Assembly: GCA_964023275.1 (NCBI GenBank)
Contig: OZ029917.1
Location: 19,627,488 to 19,691,487, forward strand
DNA length: 64,000 nucleotides
From: Norana najaformis
Lineage: Eukaryota; Annelida; Clitellata; Crassiclitellata; Hormogastridae
Direction of reading: 5' to 3'
Both the position numbers and the translations under genes were made by a program. The notes under the pieces were generated by a model. That model had not been told where the DNA came from and made no database searches. It saw nothing but the letters and a program-made list of their open reading frames with translations. This document shows, piece after piece, positions 21,862-53,670 of the stretch. The stretch's first letter is position 1; each line of letters begins with the position of its first letter.

Positions 21862-24800
21862 TGTAGGGAACCAGCGTCGCGGCGTCTGCGCTTTATTTCT
21901 CAATTCTATATTTTCTAACTTTTCGACGTCTTTTCTGATTTTTTAATTTTTCTTTCTTACCGGATTTATGCTCTGTCTTTGGTGAGTTCGTTCCTATTTG
22001 TTTCAACATTTAATCAACTTAAGATTCGCCTAATTTTTGTCCTTTTTGCACTCGTTCGCCTGCGTCTTTACCTTCCGCCATTTTAGCTTCATCAAACTGC
22101 CACGTCATCTTAGATCACATAATGTACAGTTCAATCATTCTTCTTATTTTCGGTCTACGTTTCATGATCGCCTTCCATATTAGTTGCCAACCCTTCCACA
22201 CCCGCTTGCCCTACATTGTTCCTACAGCCAAACATTCTTACTGCGCCCAATTTGGCACTGCGACTATGCAGTATGGACGTATGTATTTTATTCCTTTATC
22301 GTTCTTCCTAACTTCATCTCTCAGGCGACCACCACAGGACCTCACCCGCCATACCATCTTCAACATACTAATCCTGCTTTCCGGGGACATCCACCCAAAT
22401 CCTGGCCCACTGGATTTTTATTCATGTCCTCCTCCCTCACCTCCTACCTGTCCTCCTCCTTCCAGAATTTCTTCCTCCAACATCCTCGACAATGCTCAAA
22501 ATACTGACAACAACCGCTTCTTACTTTGCACGCTAAATATTCGATCATTACTACATCCTGCACATTCACAAGAAATCAGTGATATAGCCCTCTCTTCTCA
22601 CCCGCCTGACATATTTGCCTTATCTGAAACCTGGTTTAATTTAAACACTACTCTTGCTCAATATGAAGACTGTATTCCTCCTGGCTACCATCTTTACAGT
22701 ACACCTCGTCCTTGCAAACCATCTAGCCCTTCTCATAAAAATCCAACTGGCGGTGGTATTGCCTTTCTCACCCGAGAACCTGCCACAGTTTTAGACTCAC
22801 CTGGTTACTGTTTCCACTCTTTTGAATGTGCATCAGTTACGCTTAAACTTCCTCACACAAATCTGACTATCTTTAATGTATATCGCCCTCCATCCTCCTC
22901 TTCATATTCAAGTCCTCCATCGGTCTTCCTGAAAGAATTTACCACCCTCCTCTCTACTGCCGCCACTACACCTCATGAATTTCTGATTACAGGTGACTTC
23001 AATATACATGTCGATAACCCCTCTGACACATTTGCTTCTGAATTCCTCACCCTATTGTCCTCAACTAATCTGGTTCAACATGTCAAATTCCCCACCCACA
23101 TTCACAATCACACACTTGACCTCATTATCACGTCATCGTTCTCCACTCTATCACCTGATATATCTTTCTCTTTTGACTCGCCATCTGATCATTACCCCAT
23201 CTTTACATATCTTAACATTCTTCCGACACCACGTCCTGATCCTGTCTTTCATTCTTTTCGTCGCATCAGTTCAATAAATATTGAAGCCTTCACACAAGAT
23301 ATTTCCTGTTCTGATCTCGTGTTAAATCCACCCTCCTCCCTGAATGACCTTCTCTCTTCATATAACACCACTCTTTCCACTATCCTTGACAAGCATGCTC
23401 CTATTATTACCAAATCCCGTTCTCACTCTAACAATCCTTGGTTCAATTCCTATCTCCAGGCCTTCAAATCTTTCCGGCGACGCCTTGAGCGTGCCTATAA
23501 ACGCACCAGGGATCCTCAACTTCTCTCTGCCCTTAAATCTGCCACAAATAAATACCATCGCCTTCTTACTGCAACTAAACAAAGATTTTACTCCTCACTA
23601 GTTCGTTCTCGATCCTCTAGCCCTCGCCTTCTCTGGAAAACTATTAACCAGCTCCTCCATCGGAACTCATCTAGTCCACTTCCAAATTCTCTTCCGTCTT
23701 CTTCAATAGCCGACTCGTTCTGTTCTTTCTTTTCGAACAAAATTAGTACCCTCCGTCTCTCTCTTCAATCTCTACTTTCCAAAACCTCCAACAATCCAGC
23801 TGCTGATGCTCCCTCTTCCACCTATGACAGTCCACCTTCCCCACCTCGATCCTCATTTTCTGCTTTTCAACCTACATCAGAGACCGAAATACTAAATCTG
23901 CTAAAATCTCTCCCAAACAAACAATGTGAACTTGACCCTATACCTACCTCCTTATTGAAAGACTGTGCATCTGTCCTTGTTCCAATTATTACCAAAATAG
24001 TTAACCTCTCTCTCTCTACTGGAAATTTTCCCCTTCTTTTTAAACACTCTCTTGTTACCCCTCTTCTCAAGAAATCATCTCTCGACAAGGAAATCCTTTC
24101 TAACTACCGGCCTGTTTCTAACCTGACTTTCATCTCCAAATTAACTGAACGGATTGTCCTCTCTCGAATCAATAACTATTTAGCTTCTAACTCACTCATT
24201 AACCCACACCAGTCTGGTTTTACTAAACGCCACTCAACCGAAACTCTGCTGACATCTCTCTACAACAAGCTTGTTTCTGCCATTTCTCATCAACAGGTTT
24301 CTTGCCTCTGTCTCCTCGATATCTCTGCAGCCTTCGACACCATAGATCACAATATCTTACTCCACCGACTTTCAACCTGGTTTGGTTTTGCTGACACTGC
24401 TCTCCTATGGATACAGTCTTATCTCTCCTCCCGCTCTTTCTCTGTTAAAACTTCGGAAGCCTCTTCTAAGTCATGCCCTCTTACTTGCGGAGTTCCACAA
24501 GGCTCCGTTCTTGGACCTCTTCTGTTTATCCTCTACACTACCCCACTCAGTTCACTCATTAAAGCATCCTCCGTTGACCATCACCTCTATGCTGATGACA
24601 CCCAACTATTCATCTCTTTCTCTCCAAATTGTTTCAATGAATATACAGATCATCTTCTTTGTGTGGTTAAACAAATCTCCTCTTGGATGACATCTAATCT
24701 CTTATGCCTGAACCCATCTAAAACTGAATTCATACTTATAGGCCTACGTGACCAGCTGAAGAAAATTCCTGACCCCTCTATCTCCCTCATCCTGGACTCT

Positions 24801-25677
24801 GCCTCCACCCACACCTTTAATACTAACTCCTCTGTCCGTAATTTAGGTGTTATTTTCGACCAGAACCTTACTTTTTCTGATCATATCACCCATCTTTCCC
24901 GCTCTTGCTTTATGCATATCCGCGACCTTCGCAGAATCCGTCCTATGCTTGACTTCAAAACCGCATCTATCATTGCCACATCCATAGTCCATGCAAAACT
25001 TGACTACTGCAATTCACTTTTCCTCAATATTGACACAGCCCAGATAAATCGCCTACAAGCTATCCAGAATGCTCTCGCACGTGCTGTCACCAAAACCCCC
25101 AAATACCATCACATCACCCCTGTTCTCAAATCACTGCACTGGCTTAAAATACCAGAACGAATAGAGTACAAAGTCTTATCCCTCACCTACAACACACTTC
25201 AATCCTCCCAACCCTCCTATCTTCGTCAATTATTTACTATCCAACCACTCCGTTCAACCCGCTCCTCATCTGTCCTAACACTTCTTCGCCCTCCCGTCAC
25301 CTCATCCTTAAAATTTGGAAATCGCTCCATAGCCATAGCTGCCCCACCCCTTTGGAATAAACTCCCGCCAGAATTGCGACAGTTGTCTGGTCAATCATAC
25401 GAACTCACCAACACTTCACCTCTTTCAGTTTCTGCGCAGGTCTTTCACTCAAGACTGAAAACACTTCTTTTCCAGAAATCTTATCCTGATTCTTCCTCTT
25501 CCTCTTGTCTCTCTTCTCGCTTCAGTTTCAAACAGCATCCACCGTAGCCGTCCGACTGTCTGAGTGCCTGACTCCTGGATCTTGACCCTTTTGCCTATCG
25601 ATTTTGTTTTGACTGAGCGCCTGTGAATAAGCTGGTTCCCGCGACTTAGCTTTCGTTGAGCGCTGTAGAAATTTCGA
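21862..25677 (+). mobile_element. Intact-looking APE-type LINE flanked by a 13-bp target-site duplication
   Basis: The identical 13-mer TAAATAAGTACCA occurs at 21849-21861 and 25678-25690, directly bounding the element. The 3.8-kb unit has a ~260-bp GC-richer 5' leader, one open ORF (22122-25547) and a ~130-bp 3' UTR (GAGCGCCTGTGAATAAGCTG .. GCGCTGTAG) without poly(A). Lack of a poly(A) tail and a short terminal repeat in older copies fit the CR1/L2-type group rather than L1. An intact ORF with a perfect duplication points to a recent insertion between prolidase and CEP89. Confidence 0.9.
22122..25547 (+). CDS. LINE polyprotein: 2A-like motif, APE endonuclease, reverse transcriptase
   Basis: 1141 residues, uninterrupted. 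Residues 1-87 hold hydrophobic stretches (a signal-like start, MYSSIILLIFGLRF). Residues 88-96 read GDIHPNPGP, a 2A-like ribosome-skipping motif. A Pro/Ser linker follows. The APE-type endonuclease spans about 135-362: LNIRSLL (138), LSETWF (167), GGGIAF (210), GDFNIH (291) and SDHYPI (355). The reverse transcriptase spans about 590-900: NYRPVSNLTFISKLTER (661), HQSGFTKRHSTETLL (696), LLDISAAFDTIDH (731), GVPQGSVLGPLLF (790) and the catalytic YADDTQLF (823). The C-terminal region has [15 protein letters not shown] and [12 protein letters not shown], common to Jockey/CR1/L2 elements. It would nick target DNA and copy its RNA by target-primed reverse transcription. There is no separate ORF1. All catalytic motifs look intact. 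Confidence 0.95.
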   Translation: MYSSIILLIFGLRFMIAFHISCQPFHTRLPYIVPTAKHSYCAQFGTATMQYGRMYFIPLSFFLTSSLRRPPQDLTRHTIFNILILLSGDIHPNPGPLDFYSCPPPSPPTCPPPSRISSSNILDNAQNTDNNRFLLCTLNIRSLLHPAHSQEISDIALSSHPPDIFALSETWFNLNTTLAQYEDCIPPGYHLYSTPRPCKPSSPSHKNPTGGGIAFLTREPATVLDSPGYCFHSFECASVTLKLPHTNLTIFNVYRPPSSSSYSSPPSVFLKEFTTLLSTAATTPHEFLITGDFNIHVDNPSDTFASEFLTLLSSTNLVQHVKFPTHIHNHTLDLIITSSFSTLSPDISFSFDSPSDHYPIFTYLNILPTPRPDPVFHSFRRISSINIEAFTQDISCSDLVLNPPSSLNDLLSSYNTTLSTILDKHAPIITKSRSHSNNPWFNSYLQAFKSFRRRLERAYKRTRDPQLLSALKSATNKYHRLLTATKQRFYSSLVRSRSSSPRLLWKTINQLLHRNSSSPLPNSLPSSSIADSFCSFFSNKISTLRLSLQSLLSKTSNNPAADAPSSTYDSPPSPPRSSFSAFQPTSETEILNLLKSLPNKQCELDPIPTSLLKDCASVLVPIITKIVNLSLSTGNFPLLFKHSLVTPLLKKSSLDKEILSNYRPVSNLTFISKLTERIVLSRINNYLASNSLINPHQSGFTKRHSTETLLTSLYNKLVSAISHQQVSCLCLLDISAAFDTIDHNILLHRLSTWFGFADTALLWIQSYLSSRSFSVKTSEASSKSCPLTCGVPQGSVLGPLLFILYTTPLSSLIKASSVDHHLYADDTQLFISFSPNCFNEYTDHLLCVVKQISSWMTSNLLCLNPSKTEFILIGLRDQLKKIPDPSISLILDSASTHTFNTNSSVRNLGVIFDQNLTFSDHITHLSRSCFMHIRDLRRIRPMLDFKTASIIATSIVHAKLDYCNSLFLNIDTAQINRLQAIQNALARAVTKTPKYHHITPVLKSLHWLKIPERIEYKVLSLTYNTLQSSQPSYLRQLFTIQPLRSTRSSSVLTLLRPPVTSSLKFGNRSIAIAAPPLWNKLPPELRQLSGQSYELTNTSPLSVSAQVFHSRLKTLLFQKSYPDSSSSSCLSSRFSFKQHPP

Positions 25678-25690
25678 TAAATAAGTACCA

Positions 25691-26104
25691 ATACAAGTTG
25701 GAAATGTAAAAAGTAGGCCTATTGCCTGTTCTTGGATAGCTGTTTCAGTGCTTGTGCTTCAGCAAAAAGATCCACAAACCCTCAAGACTGAAGTGATGGC
25801 TTCGAGTTTGGATAGGATCTGTGAATTGTTTTATATGTATTTTGTCTATTCTTATGTCTTACAACAGCCTACCTTAATTCCCATAAATCTTGGACATTTC
25901 ATAAGATTGTTCAAAGGTCGATGCCGCATGGTTGCACTGCAAAATTAAATAAACTTCAAAAATAAATCAGTTATATGTAATGTAGACATTACAGCAATTA
26001 TCAAATATAATGTTTTACTTTCAACTGTCAATGTTTATTCTTAAAATATAATAATTGGTCGATTTTTAAAAACTGCAATTATTATGTGAACGACATGGGA
26101 TACT
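25691..26104. other. Intergenic spacer before CEP89
   Basis: Short AT-rich spacer with no gene or repeat that I can recognise. Confidence 0.5.
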
Positions 26105-26256
26105 TGCTCGTCGCCAGGGGCGCTGCGGTGCCTTAACGCGTCAACACACGAAGTTCAATAACGAATTTCCTAACCTGTGTAAAACCGGTCGTTGGCGTCT
26201 CAATCGGCAGTAGGATTTTGCTTATTTTGTGTTTGTTTCGCTTAGAATTTCCGAAA
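26105..26256 (+). promoter_or_regulatory. Probable CEP89 promoter/5' UTR
   Basis: A locally CpG-rich patch (TCGTCGCCAGGGGCGCTGCG, AACGCGTC, ACCGGTCGTTGGCG) in otherwise AT-rich DNA, ending at the CEP89 ATG. No TATA box is evident. Composition and position suggest a housekeeping-type promoter. Confidence 0.4.
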
Positions 26257-48597
<22,341 letters not shown>

Positions 48598-49060
48598 TAA
48601 TCGAATGACCTCACTTAATTGGACTGGAGTTTCATTCCATTTCCTCTGTGCTGTTCAGCAGTCTCTGAAACTGACACCAGTATCTGATTTGGGCTCATTA
48701 GATGATAATTTATGTATAAAGCCTATTTATAAATTTTAGCATGTGCTTGCTGAAAGCTGTTTATTTCATTGTTTCAGTTTATTGTTCTAAACCTGAGGGA
48801 AAATATTCTATGCGTCTGATTCAAAGTCAAGACATAAGTGACTTGCTGCAGTGATTGCTTTACTTAAACTGTTTGGCTCTTGATATCAGTAGTCACTGTT
48901 AGAAGAAAAATGTTTAAGATCTTTTTTGTAGTAATTAAGGACTTAACAAGTCTACTTCAGGTATTAAACACATGCGTGAAGCTAAACCTTTTACATATTC
49001 AAATATTAAACTCCACGGAGTGTTGATGTCTGTGTACAATTTTCAGTTATGGATGAACGG
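48598..49060 (+). other. Probable CEP89 3' UTR
   Basis: AT-rich sequence after the TGA. No canonical AATAAA was found. ATTAAA-type variants at about 48962 and 49005 could serve as polyadenylation signals. Confidence 0.35.
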
Positions 49061-49366
49061 ACAATAATGGTTGCTGTGGTTCTGAGTTTCTGACTGCAGA
49101 CTGCACGGATTGGACACCATTTTCATTCGGTTGTCCACAGGGTTCAGTACTCGGATACTTCTTGATTAAGAACTTGGCTGACCTTGTGATCTTCCTTTGC
49201 AGGTCCTTCTGTTGGCTGTGCCAGATGCAAGTCATACAGCCAGGTCCTTATTACCCGTAGACAGACAAGGCAGTTGCTTAATAGCCCCTCAGCATACGAC
49301 TGCATCTAAAAATTTTGCACAGCGTTTTATTGCCAGTTGCAGTAGCAACATCATATGCAGGACAAC

Positions 49367-49411
49367 ATATGAAGCCCATATGACAAAAATATTCCCATAT
49401 GGGCTTCATAT
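49367..49411. repeat. 16-bp perfect inverted repeat with 13-nt loop
   Basis: Arm ATATGAAGCCCATATG (49367-49382) and its exact complement CATATGGGCTTCATAT (49396-49411). Partial repeats of GGACA.A..(A/G)AAGCCCAT flank it. Function unknown. Confidence 0.85.
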
Positions 49412-49639
49412 ATATGGGACCAAATGTAGGACATACAAAGCCCATTATTGATTACTGTCACATGAGCTTCTTATGTCCTGTGTACGATGTTGCTGTTGGG
49501 GTAAATGTAAATGTAAATGTTTTTATATAGTGACCATATGGTACTTTTTAATTCACACAATGACACTAGAGCTGGGTCATTATCGGTTCTATAAGTCGTT
49601 ATTGGTTTTCGTTTTATCTCGGTAGTTTTTGCAGATTTT

Positions 49640-49659
49640 GCGATGTTTCTAAACATCGC
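49640..49659. repeat. 9-bp perfect hairpin (GCGATGTTT / AAACATCGC)
   Basis: Two-base loop. Lies in otherwise featureless sequence. Confidence 0.6.
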
Positions 49660-49868
49660 GATATCGGAAGGCCTATTGGTTTTCGGATTTCTTTGTGTAC
49701 TTTATGCCTTAAGTTTATAGTCTGATTTTGCTGTCATGCAGTGTTCATTTTGTTACTGTACGATATCCAGTAGCAAAGTGTATGTTAAAAATTAAAATTG
49801 TATTTTATGTGTTCAACTACATGTGTTTTAAGTTCTTTAAAGGTCTGTAGTTCTGCACACAGTGCCTC

Positions 49869-49925
<57 letters not shown>

Positions 49926-49936
49926 GTAATAATAAT
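49869..49936. repeat. (ATA)n microsatellite
   Basis: About 22 ATA units with one G interruption. Confidence 0.95.
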
Positions 49937-50114
49937 CTGAGAACTTCTACAATGCCACTGCAAGAATGCTTAAGGCATCAGGTGATGGTTGGTGCTGAGC
50001 AAAATTATTGTGCAAGCAGACTTCTAGTGTGAGTCCAATCAAAAAGCTGAGAAGGAAGTCCAAGAAGACACAGAAAACGAACAGCATCGTCGGAATTGTC
50101 GCACTATACAAAGC

Positions 50115-50450
50115 TGTTAACGGTTTGCGTTCTGTACGCAGTGACGACAGTTCATTTCTCTATATATTATTCATTTAGCCAATATGTCTCAGATCGTTCG
50201 CAAGTTTTGTTGGATATTTTTCGTTTTATTTAATTCCAAACGGTCGAATATAAAGAGTAGGCCTATAGAACTGTCGAATCAGGTATGCGAGGCTATAAGA
50301 CTAAAACGGGCCTATTGACCAACCGTGACTTTACTGTGAAAACAAAAGGGCTGCTTGGTATATCTGCGACCACGGGGTAGTTGGAGGTAATCAGGCATGC
50401 TTAGACCTTTGTATCAAGCATCTATCATGTAGAGGCTAGAGTTAAGAGTC
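50115..50450 (+). repeat. ~350-bp dispersed repeat, copy 2
   Basis: Collinear with 27815-28165 (same anchors, for example ACGGTTTGCGTTCTGTAC and TAGAGGCTAGAGTT). It ends about 100 bp before the coding-like block at 50.5 kb. Confidence 0.7.
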
Positions 50451-50510
50451 TCTGATATCTCATATCTTGCAAAGGTGCCATACAAAGGTCTTGATATAAA
50501 ATAGCCTAGT

Positions 50511-51379
50511 TTTGTCCATGGAACGCCATCGAACATTCTAGTCGCAAGGCACTTCTGCGAACGAGGTGCCACATACTACAGCCAGCTGCTGGAGAATAAG
50601 AGTCCGGTCGCCCTGGATTTCGTCGATTTCCTTATCGGAGACAAAAAGAAACGAGCACAAGGAACACTTCACCAGCCGTGGGATCCGCGGGTGGATTAGG
50701 CCTACGTCGTTTCTGAAAGGGCACGAGATGGATGGTCTTGCCAAGGGGAAGCAGCCGTTCTATCGACGGACTGCTCCAGACGACCTAACAGCAAGGAGGA
50801 TCCTGGCAATGAGGGGACCGCAAAGGGTGAGGTTCAGACCGTTCTACGCTGACGAAGATATTCTTCGTCGTCGAAAACGATCCTGTCATTTCCATCGGTC
50901 AGTGGAAGAATGAGAAACCGTCGAGGGAATTGAAAACAAAGGACAGTCCGGAAACTCCATCTGCAGCGAAGGCCAGACTCATTCGCAGAGTTACAACAAC
51001 ACAGGAGCAGTGCTTTGCGCCCCAGATTCACCTGCGCAGTCAGAGGGCGACTTCAACGCCGCAACAACCTGGAAACGATTTCATCAAGTCATCGGGTGGA
51101 GTGAAAAAGAGGGACGAACATGGCGAACGCTTCCGTTTTGCCTACAGCCAAGACCGTCCGTCATATGACGAGTTCCTACGCGGCGAGAAGCGAGCAACCC
51201 ATCACCCGAACGACTACCCCAAGTTTGAAGTCGTAAAACCTCAGCGACAAGTGACTTACGACGAATTTCTTCTTGCCAATAAACGTTCCAACGTTGCCTA
51301 TTGCGAAACTTATGACTTCCTTCAGGCAACGACGATCTTTCGGTGGCCCAGCAGCCATTCGTTCGTTCCTGGTGCCTGA
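50511..51379 (+). pseudogene. Coding-like block spread over three frames, unrecognised
   Basis: A GC-richer stretch with three successive long open segments in different frames: about 50511-50699, then 50566-50913, then about 50831-51379. The first reads ATYYSQLLENKSPVALDFVD and ends DPRVD-stop. The second includes RRTAPDDLTARRILAMRG. The third includes NDPVISIGQWKNEKP and a twice-used motif, YDEFLRGEKR (about 51169) and YDEFLLANKR (about 51259). Either two frameshifts broke one gene, or there are unseen introns, or the openness is partly chance. I recognise no family. The ~350-bp dispersed repeat just upstream suggests that it may belong to a transposon. Confidence 0.35.
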
Positions 51380-52578
51380 CATAGGCCTAAAACTCCTCGT
51401 TTAAACGTCGGCTGTGAGATTATTAGCTGCGGGTGGATAGGAATTTTATTGTGGCGGATTTTACAGCAAAACCAAGCTCTTGACTTTTCTGCGAAAAGTT
51501 TCAGAGTCTTGATACTTATTTTATGGTTCAAGTGCATTTTGCATGTTAATTATTATAATTCAAGAAGATAACTGCTCGTGTAGCTATAATTTTCTAGCTA
51601 TAGGCTAATACCTATCATGGTGATTGCACAACATATGGCATGCAACGTTGCTACTTTAACAAATACATATTGTAGGTCGCTTTTAATGTGGCTAATTTAC
51701 CAGTAAGCTTACATAACTATACTGTTTTATGAAAGTATGTATGTATGCATGCATATATGTATGTATATTTACAAGTCTAACAGTTCTTAAAAGATTCTTA
51801 AGTTAAGATTCTTAAGTCAAGCTGATATTCTTTGCGCATCTGTCGGAACAATTCCGATTTCCAGCAGAAGACTGTCCCAGAAAGGCAGTCCAGTGGACGA
51901 GGAAGCGTGCCGTGCTTGAGTCAGTTCAGGAACGTGGGATAAGGAGGTTTCCCCACCTTGGCTGCAGAACATATACCAACTGCCAGTTCGGGTGGCCCGA
52001 AACTAGATACAGAGATCCCTGGTGTATCTCTGGGACAGCTACCATAAAGGCTAGTCCAAAGAGAGGATTGAATCTGATTCTTTCCTCGACATGCAAAGAG
52101 CTAATTTAGTTCCAATCGCGCAATACTTTTGGCACTTTCTCCAGTTTGGGCGGCGCAACCGAGGACGAACAGTAGGTTATATATGCGGAGATCCCTAACT
52201 TCTTGAGGGCAGCTTACAGTAAATCAGTCGCTTTAAGACGAGGCTTACAGGATGCGACGTCAAAGCATATAGGCCTATTCGTATGGCTCGAAACTATGGG
52301 CAGTTGGCTAGAGCAGGGCCTAAAGAGTTTCGTTTCTTCGACTCGTAATACTGTTTTCAAGGAGGCACCTTTCAAATCTCGGAAGATATCCACAGAAGGG
52401 TCCATCTAGGCCTATATATATCTGCTTCACAATGACGCAATCAACAGCCGAACTGTTGTAACCCACTAAGGTGAAAGGCGGCCTGACTCACTATAGCCAT
52501 GTAGCCAAGTCATTTCTTGTGTGACATCTGTGCTGAACATTATTACAGTGTAGTTAGGTCCTACTTGTATGTATTTTA

Positions 52579-52614
<36 letters not shown>

Positions 52615-53055
52615 AAATACAGACCTACGTAGTTACGGCTTGCACTGCATACTATTTCATATGGGCCTTGGCTATAAAGGGATGTAATGATGTAATGACC
52701 CAGAGTTCAGGATGAATGGAAGGTCAGTGGTTATGTGCCCCTAACATTTCTACAGTTTCTACAAAGTACTTGCCTTACATTGTTACGTATTCATGTCAGC
52801 ACCAGAGGGCGTGAGGGACAGAGGGGTAGGTCTTACCCCAAGTTTAGGTTGAGTACGATCAAACAAAACCCATTTGCATCACTGATAAAATTAGACGCAA
52901 TTACTGTTCACAGTTAGGCCTACCATAAATATTATAGAAACTTGGTTCAGGCCTACTTTATAGAAACTGTTCACGAGGTTACATGGTGCAAGAAGACGTT
53001 TGTTGAAATAAGGATACATGCATAATTTTATATAAATAAAAACAACAAAACACCT
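51380..53055. other. Region without a supported gene
   Basis: Short open frames at 51912-52109 and 52203-52409 lack family features. It contains many TAGGCCTA-like palindromes and one long AT palindrome (52572-52622). Confidence 0.4.
52572..52622. repeat. AT-rich long palindrome
   Basis: TGTATTTTATATATATA on the left mirrors TATATATATATAAAATACA on the right around a TATACATATA centre, forming a near-perfect stem of about 24 bp. Confidence 0.85.
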
Positions 53056-53058
53056 GTG

Positions 53059-53240
53059 TATGTGTACCTATGTATGTATGTATGTATGTATGTATGTATG
53101 TACCTATGTATGTAATTACCTATGTATGTTTGTACCTATGTATGTATGTATGTATGTACCTATGTATGTATGTATGTATGTACCTATGTATGTATGTACC
53201 TATGTATGTACCTATGTATGTATGTATGTATGCATGTATC
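53059..53240. repeat. (TATG)n microsatellite with regular TACC interruptions
   Basis: TATG tetramers punctuated by TACC units at irregular intervals. The Met/Tyr/Val/Cys-rich frames here are artefacts. A TTTGTATAGCACC .. AAAGGTGCT repeat piece follows at 53246-53290. Confidence 0.9.
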
Positions 53241-53670
53241 TCAACATTTGTATAGCACCTTTCAAGAACCTCTCAAAGGTGCTGCACGCACGAAGCTAAT
53301 TTTGCAGCATACTTTTCGCTGATTTAAAGAGCGTACTTATTCTTTTTACATATGAAATTAAAAATGCACATCTTTGCCTTTCTTATTTTAAAAAAACAAG
53401 GCATATGTGTAATTTTACAAGTAGCCTAAATAGGCCTATATCCATAGGCCCTATTTACAAGTGCATCGTCAATTGCATGCTGTCACTTGTGCGCTACCAA
53501 TTATAATTAGGCCTAATTATATAAACTACAGGCATATACAGGCCTTTCGAAACAACCGACCGGGAGTAGGCCTAGACATGTGCGCCAACCAGTCAATACT
53601 TGAAAACCATATTGCAATTGCAAAATCGGCATCTAATAAGCCATTCTACTCGGTCTGTTAACGAACTCTG

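Noticed and set aside
22184..25691. Several 70-107-residue frames within the LINE
   Set aside because: Shadows of the 1141-codon LINE ORF.
53060..53322. Met/Tyr/Val/Cys repeat proteins
   Set aside because: Translations of the (TATG)n tract.
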